From: Lucinisca nassula
Taxonomy: Eukaryota; Mollusca; Bivalvia; Lucinida; Lucinidae
Reading direction: 5' to 3'
Length of the DNA: 64,000 nt
NCBI GenBank assembly: GCA_963580285.1
Contig: OY757010.1
Location: 221,359,234 to 221,423,233, forward strand
Below, piece by piece: positions 31,460-44,118 of the stretch (the stretch's first letter is position 1; every line of letters starts with the position of its first letter). The position numbers and the translations under genes were made by a program. The notes under the pieces were generated by a model. That model was not told where the DNA came from. It worked only from the letters and a program-made list of their open reading frames with translations, and made no database searches.

Positions 31460-32863
31460 TTTATTTTTTCTGTCTTCAGACTGCAGCTGGCCTGCATGTC
31501 TGAACTCTTGAAAAGGTAGATATTTTAAATTTCGTTTTCGATAAATTGTTAATTCTTTGTTTAATGTATATACATGTAATAATATAGTCTTTTCGTTTCA
31601 GACTGGCCTAGCCGTCTGACATACTAGAAGATTTATTTGTTAATTGTGCGAATTTCTTATACTGTACTAACCCATATATGTAGATTTTACTTTATTGCAA
31701 GTAACATTTGTAACATAATTTTTAAGAAGAAAGTATCCTTTATTTTTTTTTACGTAAACGCAGTCTCGCGCGCCCTAGTGGGGAAAGGTACCCCGAGTCT
31801 TTCGTCACCGGGGCGTGCGGCTGTAGTTTCAAGTTCTTCACCGCTCTTCAAATTAGGTTAAAGAGCGATTTCCAAGGTCCCACATATAAAAAAGAGATAA
31901 GGGTTATTTTTTTTTTTTTTTTTGCTTTTCCCTCTCCCGGCTATATACGGTGTATTTTTACCCCAATTCAATACCTAGGTTCACTAACTAGCGAATATTA
32001 CACCGTATACCAAACCCTGCTTTTTATACCGCTTATTGCATTCTGACCAATTTGTGTCCCATATTTTTTTCGGTATGTGATCGTCTATTGTCGTCGTTTA
32101 CCCAAAGTATCATTGTCAACGTTGTTTCTATTATCATTAATGCTCTTATCCCCTCATTCACTTACGTAGAATAACTTTGGACCCCGGTTGGAGTTTTTTC
32201 TCGCTGGTGCCCTGAGCATCGGATAACACTGTTGTACGATGCTTGCGACATCAGCTAGATCACCAATGAAGGACTAGATTATTCCCCACCCTTTATTTGC
32301 TCTACACATTGGGTATTACATTAATTTTTTGATAGACAATATTTATTCTATTTGCATAAAAGTCAACTCATTACTAACCTTGCAATTTGCGACACCTGTT
32401 AGGGTTAAGGTTAAATATATACTTCATTTATTGTTTTAATGCACCGTTACAGCGTGCATTTAAGATTTCATTTCATCCACGTCAAGTCTATCCTTTTCCA
32501 GTTTTTCCTTCCTCATATCAATGTTCAATTAAACAATTCTATTTAGGCTTTTGCAATATTCTCTCCGAATTTTTATTTTCCATATCTAGATGTGTAACGT
32601 TTTTTCTAGGTCTTTCATTAGGATTCATATTGTTAAATCAAAGGTGTCGGCCGTGTGGGGCGGGGCTCCTTACACCCCACCGGTTTTTATTGTAAATAGG
32701 CAAATTAATAAATTTATGAAAAACAAAAAAAAAAAAAACAAAAAAAAAAAAAACGGTGTTTCTTTTACACAGGTAACAGGGGTTTGTGAAGACCAACTCC
32801 ACACCTATGTAAATATTTATACATATTATATTGTCTAACCCTAGAGTTAGTTTTCTCCCAGCT
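31460..32863 (+). mobile_element. Tx1-like copy 3, 5' leader
   Basis: This is the most complete leader in the window. It begins with CAGACTGCAGCTGGCC and runs through CCTAGTGGGGAAAGGTACC, CTCGCTGGTGCC, GACACCTGTTAGGG, GTGTCGGCCG and TTTGTGAAGAC to the ATG at 32864. It also holds a T-run near 31903-31923 and A-runs near 32725-32753. It is used here as the uninterrupted reference for copies 1 and 2. Confidence 0.75.
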
Positions 32864-34997
32864 ATGAACCCAGTTATCCAGTTCGAGGGCTTTGGGTTCA
32901 ACCACGTGAATGAAGACCGGTTGTCACGGACAGTTCGCCTGGTGACCGCTGAAGCCTTCAAGTCATGTTCATACGGAGAGCTCTCTTTCAACACTTTTAT
33001 ATATCTTCAATAATATTTGGGAAACGGGGTCTGTCCTGAGAGCTGGCGTGTAGCTACAGTTGTACCAATTCCGAAACCGGGGAAAGATCATGCAGAACCT
33101 ACAAATTATCGTCCGATAGCTTTGACAAGTTGTTTGTGTAAAACATTGGAGAGAATGATAAACAAGAGATTAGTCTGGTACTTAAGAGTCCAACAACCTT
33201 ATTTTAGAATATCAATCGGGTTTTCGTTCGGAACGTAGTACCAAGGACAATTTAATAAGACAAGAAACATTTATACGAAATGCTTTTATTAACAAAGAAC
33301 ACGTAGTAGCTGTCTTTTTCGTCTTGGAGAAAGCTTTTGATACAACATGGCGTTATGGAATATTGAAAGATCTCCATAACATTGGCTTAAGAGGAAAACT
33401 TCCCAGTTTTATTGAAAGCTTTTTAGGGGAGCGCATGTTTCGGTGCGTGTGGGGTCTGCCGTGTCAGATCTCTATGACCAAGAACAGGGTGTCCCACAGG
33501 GTAGTACTCTTTCAACTACGCTATTTAACATCAAAATAAAAAATATTGTACAATGTTTGGACGACAAAACCGATTGTTCCTTGTATGTTGACGATTTTTG
33601 TATATGTTACCGTTCAAAAATATGAAAACAATTGAACGAAAGTTACAACAAAATTTAAAAAGAATAGAAGAATAGACTGATAAAAATGGTGTGTGTTCAT
33701 TTTTGTAAGCTACGGAAGAAACACGAACATCCTTCCTTGTTTTTATACAGATCACAAATTCCCGTTGTTGAAGAAGCCAAATTTCTTGGGGTCATATTTG
33801 ATCAAAAGTTATCTTTTATTCCCCGTATTAAATATCTTAAAGCTAAATGCTTAAAAGCTTTGAATCTTTTGAAAGTTTTTAGCTAATACAAGCTGGGGAG
33901 CAGATTGGTACACTTTATTAACATCTTTACCGGTCTCTGATAAGATCTATATTAGATAATGGGTCTGTTGTTTATTGTTCTGCAAGAAAGTCTTATTTAA
34001 AATCTTTGGATACTATCCATCACCAAGGCCTTCGTTAGGCTATGGGGGCCTTCCGTACTTCTCCAGTATTAAGCCTTTATGTTGAAGCAGGTGAACCATC
34101 TTTAACTTCATGCAGAGAGAAACTTTCTCTTCAGTATGCTATCAGACTTGCTGCTTATCCATCTAACCCGGCATCCCAAATTTCATTTTCACCTGAATTT
34201 GTAGATAGGTATGAAACTAAACCCACAGCAAGCAATTATATTTTCTGATTCACTTTCTGTGCTTAAGGCTTTAGCCCATTCATCATCCAAAAATCCTTAA
34301 ATACAAAAGTTGATCGAAAAACATCACGAAATTGCTAAAACTCGTCATATTTTGTTTAGTTGGCAATGAGTATGCTTACAAGGAAGCAAAGGAATCGCTC
34401 AAAATTGATCCATCTATTTTTAAAATTCCTTGTAATAATTTTAAACCATTTATCAACAGATACATTTGTCGGAGTGGCAAGCTGAATGGGATCGTGAAAT
34501 AGATAACAAACTTCTTGCCATTAAACCTGGCGTCGGAACAAAATGCTCTTCTCCACAGTTTTCAAGGAAAGAGGATGTAGTATTAAACGATTACGCATTG
34601 GCCATACTAGAGTTACTCGCTTATACTTGTGTAGGCTGTGATCAGCCTTTCACTGTAAAACATATCTTAATTGACTGTTTTTACTTTTCACCCTCCCGTA
34701 ACATATACTTCAAAGCTGACACTTTGCGACAATTGTTTCAATAGGTACCTGTTGATAATATTATTTTATTCTTAAAAGAAATTGGACTTTTTCATAAAAT
34801 TTAATTGTTTCAGATTGTTATACATATACTGACATTTTTACTTCTAGTATACTCATAATTCTTCATGCTGTTTAATCATTAACCGCTTGACGCTTATGAT
34901 CCACAATGAGGGTTGGCGCGTCGTTAAACACGAAATCATCATCATCATCATACGGAGAGTTACTGAATGGGTTGGTTGGTTCAGGTGTATACCTTGA
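32864..34997 (+). pseudogene. Tx1-like copy 3 ORF1, split by LINE E and truncated by LINE F
   Basis: MNPVIQFEGFGFNHVNEDRL through SCSYGE runs from 32864 to 32980. After LINE E (32981-34947) the frame resumes at 34948 as YGELLNGLVGSGVYL and is cut at 34997 by the tail of LINE F. It confirms the ORF1 N-terminus and shows two independent insertions within ~60 codons of the start. Confidence 0.85.
32981..34947 (+). pseudogene. LINE fragment E, 5'-truncated, plus strand
   Basis: This is the only long I-like LINE copy in plus orientation. It starts within the RT region (NIWETG.CPESWR) and runs to the ATC tail. RT motifs LEKAFDTTWRYG, GVPQGS and LYVDDFCICY are visible but lie in several frames. Frameshifts occur near 33190, 33440, 33625, 33880 and 34230, and the RNase H is partly deleted near 34230. 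A 12-bp TSD, tcatacggagag, lies at 32969-32980 and 34948-34959. Confidence 0.9.
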
Positions 34998-35610
34998 TGA
35001 TGATGATGATTTCGTGTTTAACGACGCGTCAACCCTCTTTGTGGGTTATAAGCGTCAAACAGTTAATTGTTAAACGGCATGAAGAATTATGAGGATATTA
35101 AAAGTAAAAAGTCAGAATGATAATGTATAAAAATCTGAAACAGTTAAATCTTAAGAAAAAGTCCAATTTCTTTTAAGAATAAAATAATATTATCAACAGG
35201 TACATCTTGAAACAGTTGTTGCAAAGTGTCAGCTTTGAAATATAAGTTACGTGAGGGTTAAAAGTCAACACAGTCAATTAAGATATGTTTCACAGTGAAT
35301 GGCTGATCACAACCTACGGAAGAAGGCTGATCATCACCATTAAAAATATAAGAATGAGTAACTCTAGTATGGCCAATGCGCAGTCGCGTTAATACTACAT
35401 CCTCTTTCCTGGAAAACTGTTGAGGAGAGCATTTTGTTCCAACGACAGGTTTAGTGGCATGGTGTTTGTTATTTATTGCACGGGCCCAATCGCCTTGCCA
35501 CTCCGACAAGATGTATCTGTTGATAAACGGTTTAAAATTATTAAAAGGAATTTTAAAAACGGATGGATCAAGACTGAGCGATTCCTTTGCTTTTTTGTCA
35601 GCATATTCAT
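34998..35610 (-). mobile_element. LINE fragment F, 5'-truncated
   Basis: Tail, 3' UTR and the ORF2 C-terminus (DQPFTVKHIL knuckle, RNase H end) are present. A premature stop interrupts the C-terminal end near 35260. It breaks off within the EYADKKA region, where fragment G begins. Confidence 0.82.
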
Positions 35611-36336
35611 GAAGATGATGATTTCGTGTTTAACGACGCGTCAACCGGTTAATGGTTAAATGGCATGTAGAATTAGGAGGATACTAAAAGTAAAAAAGTA
35701 AGTATGATATGTATAAACATCTGAAACAGTTAAATCTTATGGAAAAGTCCAATATCTTTTAAGAATGAAATAATATTATCAACAGGTACATCTAGAAACA
35801 ATTGTTGCAAAGTGTCAGCTTTGAAATATAAGTCACGGGACTGTGAAAAGTCTACACATTCAATTAAGATACGTTTAACAGTGAATGGCGGATCACATCC
35901 TACACAAGAAGGCTGATCATCACCATTCAAAATATAAGAATGATTAACTCTAGTATGGCCAATGCGCAGTCGCGTTAATACTACATCCTCTTTCCTGGAA
36001 ACTTGTGGAGGAGAGCATTTTAATCCAACGACAGTTTTAATGGCATGGGGTTTGTTATTTATTTCATGGTCCAATGCATCTTGCCATTCCGACAAGATGT
36101 ATCTGTTGATAAATTGGATTTGATTCGGATTTTTTTGCCATCATGCAAGTCAAACAGAATATTAGGTTTTTTAATACACCATGATGGAACTTCCGCGGTT
36201 TCATGTTTTTGAATATTTTGAAGGTCAATACCTGAATTCTAGCAGTGGTAAAATACTTAATCCAAAAGGTTTGATTGCTGTGGGTTTAGTTTCATACTTA
36301 TCTACAAATTCAAGTGGAAATGAAATTTTGTATGCC
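35611..36336 (-). mobile_element. LINE fragment G, internally deleted
   Basis: 3' UTR and ORF2 C-terminus up to the LSEWQDALDHEINNK segment (~36095). A deletion at ~36115 then joins it to the region upstream of RNase H (LLKQNF...PFGLRILP). Homology stops at ~36336, where tandem-repeat element 2 starts in mid-monomer. A ~100-bp patch at ~35995-36100 is nearly identical to a patch in copy H. Confidence 0.8.
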
Positions 36337-38347
36337 TCGGGGAGGGCCATTATTGACCCCAGGGCTACAATGTGCATAATGTTGAGGGAGGTCTAAAGCG
36401 GTGAAGCTTCATACCAAATATCAACAAAGGCTGAATTTGAACAATCTTGGCAAAGGTCCACTAGATGAAGCTACACACCAAATATCAAAGACCTGGGCCT
36501 TGGGGTTTCAGAGAAGAAGATTTTTTAAAGATATTCCCTACATTAGCCTATGTAAAGCCAAATAGCCCCGGAGCGGGGGCCATAATTTAAACAATCTTGG
36601 TAGAGGTCCACTAGATGAAGCTCCATACCAAATATCAAAGGCATGGGCCTTGGGGTTTCAGAGAAGTAGATTTTTAAAGATTTCCCTATTTAAGTCTGTG
36701 TAAAAGCAAAGGGTCTCGGGCCGGGGGCACTTTTGGTCCCAGGGCTAATAGCCTATAATTTGAACAATCTTGATAGAGGTCCACTAGATGAAATTTCACA
36801 CCAAATATCAAAGACCTAGGCCTTGTGGTTTCACAGAAGAAGATTTTTAAAGATTTTCCCTATATAAAGTAGAAGTAAAACAAAGATCAGGAATCGATAC
36901 AATTAACTTACTCCACCCATCAAAGACACCAAAGGGAAAGAAATACAAACATTAAGCGACCAGACCATAATGGAAACCTAAACAAAAGAAAGCCATAAGG
37001 ACAGTTACTTTCCCACAAAATGGCAGTATGGCCATCCAAAATTAAAAGACACAAGTGATACACACAGTAAGTAATTAACAACAACATAAATAAATCGCCA
37101 CAGAAGAACCGCCTTGGAACGGTCAGTGGAAAGATTTCCACTTGGGGGCTTAAATCTATTTTACATGGCCACAATCCTCACCCTTACTTCCGCTGCGATT
37201 TAGACAAATACTTTGTTCAGTCCGCATGAAGGCCTTCTAACTCATCAGTGCAACATCTCCGTGAACACAAATAATCAAAGAACCACAGAGGTGAGACAAA
37301 GGTGAGGACTCGACAGCAAGAAACCACTGAAATGCTGGAGCAAAAGAAAACCAACAGTTAGACTCTATAAGTTATAAGTCTATGTAAAACCAAAGGGCCC
37401 CCGAGACAGGGGCGTTTTTGGTCTCAGGGCTAAAATTTGAACAATCTTGGTAGAGGTCCACTAGATGAAGCTTCATACCAAATATCAAAGACCTAAGCCT
37501 TCTGGTTTCAGAGAAGAAGATTTTTCAAGATTTTCCCCATATAAGTCTATGTAATACCAAAGGGCCACGGAGCGGGGGCATTTTTGGCCCCAGGGCTATA
37601 ATTTGAACAATCTTGGTAGAGGTCCACAAGATTAAGCTTCATACCAAATATCAAAGACCTAGGCCTTGTGGTTTCAGAGAAGAAGATTTTTAAAGATTTT
37701 CCCTATATAAGTCTATGTAAAACCAAAGGGCCCCGATGCGGGGGCATTTTTGCTCTCAGGGCTATAATTGAACAATTTTGGTAGAGGTCCACTAGATGAA
37801 GCTTCATACTGAATATCAAAGACCTAGGCCTTGTGGTTTCCGAGAAGAAGATTTTTCAAGATTTTCCCCTCTATAAGCCCATGTAAAACCAAAAGGCCCC
37901 GGGGTGGGGGCATTTTTGGCCCCAGCACTATAATTTGAACACTTTTGGTAGGGGTCCACCAGATGAAGCTTCATACCAAATATCAAAGACCTGGGCCTTG
38001 CGGTTTCAGAGAAGAAGATTATTAAAAATTTTCCCCTTTTATAAGGTGGGGGGGGGGGGTAACTGGGCCTTGTGGGGTGAAGCTCCATACCAAATATAAA
38101 AAAATGGGCCTTACGGTGTCAGAGAAGAAAATTTTTAAAGATTTTCCCTATATAAGTCTATGTAAAACCAAAGGGCTCCGGAGCGGGAGCATTTTTGGCC
38201 ACAGGGCAATAATTTGAACAGTCCTGGTAGGGGTCCACTAGGTGAAGCTTCATACCAAATATCAAAGACCTGGGTCCTGTGGTTTCAGAAAAGAAGATTT
38301 TTAAAGAGTTTCCCTATATAAGCCATGTAAAACCAAAGGGCCCCAGA
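36337..38347 (-). repeat. Tandem-repeat element 2, left part
   Basis: Degenerate ~165-bp monomers share TTTGAACAATCTTGG, TAGAGGTCCACTAGATGAAG, CATACCAAATATCAAAGACC, GGTTTCAGAGAAGAAG and CCAAAGGGCCCC. They are related to the monomers of element 1 in the TTTCAGAGAAGAAGATTTTT block but otherwise diverged. The left edge lacks the terminal structure of element 1. It is interrupted by a PLE-UTR insert (36858-37373) and by LINE H. The strand is nominal. Confidence 0.85.
36858..37373 (-). mobile_element. PLE 3'-UTR insert in the tandem array
   Basis: About 515 bp are the reverse complement of 63450-63960, from the GTAGAAG terminus to the AACTGTTGG region near the PLE stop codon. It is inserted between TATA and ATAAGTCTATG of a monomer. 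It has no coding capacity of its own. Confidence 0.88.
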
Positions 38348-38493
38348 TGATGATGATGATTTCGTGTTTAACGACGCGTCAACCCTCTTGGTGGGTCATA
38401 AGCGTCAGTCGGTTAATGGTTAAACGGCATGAATAATTATGACGATATTAAAAGTAACAAGTCAGAATCATAATGTATAAAAATCTGAAACAG

Positions 38494-41400
38494 TTAAATC
38501 TTATGAAAAAGACCAATTTCTTTTAAGAATAAAATAATGTTATCAACAGGTACATCTCGAAACAGTTGTTGCAAAGTGTCAGCTTTGAAATATAAAATAC
38601 GTGAGGGTGAAAAGTCAACACAGTCAATTAAGATATGTTTCACAGTGAATGGCTGATCACAACCTACACAAGAAGGCTGAACATCACCATTAAAAATATT
38701 AGAATGAGTAACTCTAGTATGGCCAATGCGCAGTCGCGTTAATACTACATCCTCTTTCCTGGAAACTTGTGGAGGAGAGCATTTTAATCCAACGACAGTT
38801 TTAATGGCATGGGGTTTGTTATTTATTTCATGGTCCAATGCATCTTGCCATTCCGACAAGATGTATCTGTTGATAAATGGTTTAAAATTATTAAAAGTAA
38901 TTTTAAAAACAGACGGATCAAGATTGAGCGATTCCTTTGCTTTCTTGTCAGCATATTCATTGCCGACAATGCCAATATGGCTCGGAAGCCAACAAAACAA
39001 GATTTGGTGTGTTTTAGAAATTTCATTATGTTTTTCGATCAATTTTTGAATTTGAGGATTTTTAGATGATGAATGGTCTAAAGCCTTAAGCACAGAAAGT
39101 GAATCAGAAAATGTAATTGCTTTTTGAAATGTTGAAGAACTGACAAAATGTAAAGCTAGGTCTATTGCTTTGGCTTCAGCTGTAAAAATAGATGAACCAT
39201 CTGGAAGGCGCATGGTTTTGTTCGTGTCTTTAGAAACATACGCACAACCAACTTTATCTCCTTCTTTGGAACCATCAGTATAGACTTGCTGGTAATCATT
39301 GTAACGTGACTGCAGTACCTGAAAGTTTTGTTTGAGAAGTATTGGATTTGATTCGGATTTTTTGCCATCATGTAAGTCGAACAGAATAGAAGGTTTTTTA
39401 ATACACCAAGATGGAACTTCGGCCGTTTCATGTTTTTGAATATTTATCAGGTCGATACCTGAATTTTCTAGCAGTGGTAAAATACGTAATCCAAAAGGTT
39501 TGATTGCTGTGGGTTTTGTTTCATACTTATCTACAAATTGAGGTGGAAATGAAATTTTGGATGCCGGGTTAGATGGATTTGCAGCAAGTCTAATAGCATA
39601 CTGAAGAGAAAGTTTCTCTCTACGCGAAGTTAAAGATGGTTCACCTGCTTCTACATAAAGGCTTAATACGGGAGAAGTACGGAAGGCTCCCATGGCCAGA
39701 CGAAGGCCTTGGTGATGGATAGTATCCAAGGATTTTAAATAGGACTTTCTGGCAGAACCATAAACAACAGACCCATAATCTAATTTAGATCTTATTAAAG
39801 ACCGGTAAAGATGTAATAAAGTATACCGATCTGCTCCCCAACTTGTATGAGCTAAAACTTTCAAAAGATTCAAAGCTTTTAAGCATTTCGCTTTAAGATA
39901 TTTAATATGGGGAATAAAAGATAACTTTTGATCAAATATAACCCCAAGAAATTTGGCTTCTTCAACAACAGGAATTTGTGATCCATATAAAAACAGGGAA
40001 GGATGTTCGTGTTTCTTCCGTAGTTTACAAAAATGAACACACTGCGTTTTCGACTTGGAGAACTTGAAACCATTTTTATCAGTCCATTCTTCTATTCTTT
40101 TTAAATTTTGTTACTTTCGTTCAATTGTTTTCATATCTTTTGAACGGTAACATATACAAAAATCATCAACATACAATGAACAATCAGTTTTGTCGTCCAA
40201 ACATTGTACAATATTGTTTATTTTGATGTTAAATAGCGTAGTTGAAAGAATACTACCCTGTGGGACACCCTGTTCTTGATCATAGAAATCTGACACGATA
40301 GACCCCACACGCACCTGAAACATGCGCTCCCCTAAAAAGCTTTCAATAAAACTGGGAAGTTTTCCTCTTAAGCCAATGTTTTGTAGATCTTTCAATATTC
40401 CATAACGCCATGTTGTATCATATGCTTTCTCCAAGTCGAAAAAGACAGCTACTACGTGTTCTTTGTTAATAAAAGCATCTCGTATAAATGTTTCTAGTCT
40501 TATTAAATTGTCATTGGTACTACGTTCCGAACGAAAGCCCGATTGATATTCTGAAATGAGGTTGTTGGACTCTAAGTACCAGACTAATCTCTTGTTTATC
40601 ATTCTCTCCAATGTTTTACACAAACAACTTGTCAAAGCTATCGGACGATAATTTGTAGGTTCTGCATGATCTTTCCCTGGTTTCGGAATATGTACAACTG
40701 TAGCTACACGCCAGCTCTCAGGACAGACCCCCGTTTCCCAAATATTATTAAAGATATCTAAAAGTGTTGTAAGAGAACTTTTTGGCAGATGCTTAAGCAT
40801 CTGATAATGAATTTCATCGGGGCCGGTTGCCGTATCATGTCATTTTTCAATGGCTTCAACGAGTTCTGACAAGTTAAAAGGTTTGTTGTATTCTTCGTGA
40901 TTAAGTGATTTAAAGTTTAGATGTCTTTTCTCTTGGTCCTTTTTGACATTTCTAAAAGTGTCAGAATAATTACGCGATGATGAATTTCTCAAGAATGTGT
41001 GCCCAAGAGTATCTGAAATATCTTTTTTTGTTGAAGCTATTGTGTCAAATTCAGTATTTAAATGTGTAAAACTAGAAGACTGTGTTTTTCCTGAAATTTT
41101 TCGTACCATATCCCAAACCATTTTAATGGGGGTTTTATAGTTCAATTTGGAGACATATTCTCTCCATGACTTTCGTTTGGAAGCTCGGATTGTTCGCCGA
41201 GCTTTAGCTCTAAAAACTTTTACGTCGTTGAGCTTTTCTGAAGTGGGATTTTTGCAGAACTTATTTAGAGCCTGTTTACGCTTTTTAATAGCTTCTTTAC
41301 AGTCATTATTAAACCAAGGCTTGCTTTTCTTAGTATTTGTGGAGGTCTTTGGAATGCATTGTTCTGATATGTTAATAAGTGTATCTGTGAAATCAGAAAC

Positions 41401-42176
41401 AATGTCGGATGATTCATTAAAATGATCAATTGATAACTCTTCTTCACATAAATTATGGAATAATTCCCAGTCGGCTTTATTCATTTTCCATTTCTGGTTA
41501 CAGTCCTCATCTGGTTCGTTTACACTCTCAATTATAACAGGGAAGTGATCACGTCCGCACTGATCATCATGAACAGACCAGTCATAGTCCAAGAAGAGAG
41601 ATGGGTGACACAAAGAGAGATCTAAAGAAGACAAATGACCTGTCGCAGGGTGAAGGTAAGTATAAGATTTATCATTCATCAAGCAAAGATCGCTCTTTGC
41701 AATAAAATCTTCGACAAGTGCTCCTCTGTTATTGATATCTTTACAGCCCCATAAAATATTGTGACCATTGAAGTCGCCAACTAAAAGATATGGCGATGGA
41801 AGTTGACTCAGCAATGAGTCAAGATGTTCCGGCTTTAAAGAAAATGAGGGTGGGATATATAGAGAGCAAATTGTAGTTTTTTATCCAGAGAAACCGATAC
41901 TGCTATAGCTTGTAGGTCTGTTTTTAATTTGATCTCTCTTTGTGGTAAACATGATTTAACAAAAATTGAACTGCCACCAGATGGTTTGTTACCATCAGAA
42001 TAGATATAGTTGTATGTATTGAAACCCCTGACATCAATGTTGTCATCAGTTTTTAAAAAAGTTTCTTGCAAACAAAAAACCGATGGGTTTAATAATGAAA
42101 TAAGTAATAAGAGTTCATTATAATTTGATTTAAGACCTCGACAATTCCATTGTATTATTTTGTGTTTTAAATCCAT
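38494..42176 (-). pseudogene. LINE H ORF2 pseudogene
   Basis: The full EN-RT-RNase H-CCHC order is present. The disabling changes against copy A are: a 1-nt deletion near 41878, after LDKKL in the EN domain; a TGA near 40840 where A has EKSHDT (Ser to stop); and a TAA near 40111 caused by a 3-nt deletion after KTIERK. The catalytic motifs GDFN, FDLEKAYD, GVPQGS, YVDD and YTDGS are unchanged. A segment in the C-terminal part reads SEWQDALDHEINNKP instead of SEWQGEWDRAINNKL, as in fragment G. Confidence 0.92.
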
Positions 42177-42264
42177 TTTATGAAGAGATTAAGACTAGAA
42201 ACTATATTGGAGCTGCAATTGGTGATATAGATCTGCTACCACCAGCTCGTGGTGTTGCTGACCT

Positions 42265-43569
42265 CTATCTGTTATTGCCATTTGGTGATGATGGAGTTTC
42301 AAACTCCATATCACTGTCACTCAAAGATCCGAATCTGTTCTGGAATTTTATATTGTCTCTTTCCATTTTACGTTGTCTGTCTGTTTGTTTTAGAGACAAT
42401 TGATGTTTTTTGATCGGATCTTCCGATCCCTTATTAGTTCGACCTGAGTCGAGTTTCTCTTTTACATGCGGCGCTGGCTTCGGTACGGTCGCTGTCGACC
42501 GATCCGAAGCAACCTGGATTGCGCCTTTTGATAAATTGGTTGAACTTTGTGGTGCTGGAGTGGATTTGCTCCATGCACCAGATTTCTTTAGTTCAGCTAT
42601 GCATGATTCAACAGTCTGCGTTGCGGAGCTGGAAACTTGTACACCAGCACCCTTTGTGATGCTGGCGTAACTGGTGGTTGGTGTTGTGTATCGCTCGTCA
42701 ACAATTTTCCGCGCTTCTGGGAATGTCATCCCCCTTTGGTATTTGACAGTAAGTATTTCTTTTTCTTTTTTCCATGCCGGACAATCTCGAGAGAAAACAG
42801 GATGCTTGCCACCACAATTTACACATTTGGCCTCATTTTTACAGTTTTGGTGATTATCGACATGTTTTTCTTCACCACAATTTGGACAGAGTTTTTTCTT
42901 CTGACATCTGCTTTCGTGGTGGCCAAAAACCTGACACGAGTAACATCTGAGAGGGTTTGGTATATAAACATCCACGTTAACTGAAAGATATGCTACTTTG
43001 ATTTTCTTGGGTAGAACTGGTGTATTAAAAGTCAACACGTAAGTCCCCGTTGGCTTCAATACACCACCTCTACGAACTTGGATGTTACGTACACCAATGA
43101 CGCCTTCCGATCTCAAGTTCTCAACTATCTCTACATCGCTGCAAGGACGGAGCTCTGGGCTGCGGATAACACCTTTGCATGAATTAAGTGTATTATGCAG
43201 AGATACTTTGACCTTGAGATCGAAGAGCTTTGTGGTACCAAGCAGGCTTTTCACCTGCTGTTCTCTCTCGACTTCTAATAAAAGGTCACCTGACTTAAGC
43301 GTTTTAATGCTTTTGGGATGTCCGGCAATGGACATGATGCTCTTTTCTATCACGAATGGGGATAGACTTGACACAGTGCGTGTATCTTCACATGATGACA
43401 TTACTAAGAAGCGTGGAAAATTTAGTGGCTTTGGTGCTGCAGACTGCTGGCTAGACTGTTGACTAGACTGCTGACTGGGTTCATCCGTTTTGGGTTCATC
43501 CGTTCCGGATGAATCCTCGTCTTTTTTACGTTTGGATGCGTTGCGGTTATGTTTTTTTCCATTAGGCAT
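42265..43569 (-). pseudogene. LINE H ORF1, C-terminally truncated
   Basis: 434 residues from MPNGKKHNRN. It is close to A ORF1, with a shorter SQQ tract and an extra DEPKTDEPS. All three CCHC knuckles are intact (CYSCQVFGHHESRC, CPNCGEEKHVDNHQNC, CVNCGGKHPVFSRDC). A nonsense change (Ser codon to TAG) after SPNGNNR removes the last ~25 residues of the Ser/Arg tail. Whether that tail is essential is unknown, so this could still make a functional ORF1 protein. Confidence 0.85.
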
Positions 43570-44118
43570 AAGGAAAAAAATATAGTTTCGTCCAAAGTGC
43601 TCTCCGCCCTCCGTGGAGCCCTACAAGGGAACACCATAATGGAGTGGTTATCCAACTCGCAGGTGTTAGAGATACACGTGAGATATACTCGTATAAACAG
43701 AATGCCTACACGATTGATCCGTTTAGCCACCGCCTTCTAGAGATAAAAGACAGAAAAGGGTAAGGTAAATGGGCATATGGTTGGTATCAGGAAAGATACA
43801 AAAAGAGTTGAAGAGAAAGCAAAGCGGTATCTCTAGGGCTCGGCGTGACCAGCCGATTGACCGTGCCGGACCGCACGGCCACCCGTCTACACCGAAAAGC
43901 CAGGCCAAAGAGGCGTGTTGGGTACCTGAAGCACCGCCACCTCAGGTAACCCTCAACCTCCAGGATCCCTTCTTCCGGCTTACAGGACGCCACCCACGGC
44001 AAACGGGTGGTACTTCCTTTAGCTCTTCCCAGTGGGCACAGAGACCACAGCGGCAATGTGCCCAGTGGGAATTGAGCCCCCAGGGCCACGGCAAGGCAGG
44101 AAGTCTAATACCTGGGGG

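Larger units (their letters stand above)
38348..44118 (-). mobile_element. LINE copy H, full-length, disabled
   Basis: This complete element inserted into tandem-repeat element 2. A perfect 13-bp TSD, aaagggccccaga, lies at 38335-38347 and 44119-44131, within the GGGCCCC part of a monomer. The 3' UTR is the GTCAGTCGG variant shared with D and K. The leader and 5'-terminal stem match A and J. Both ORFs carry lesions. Confidence 0.93.
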
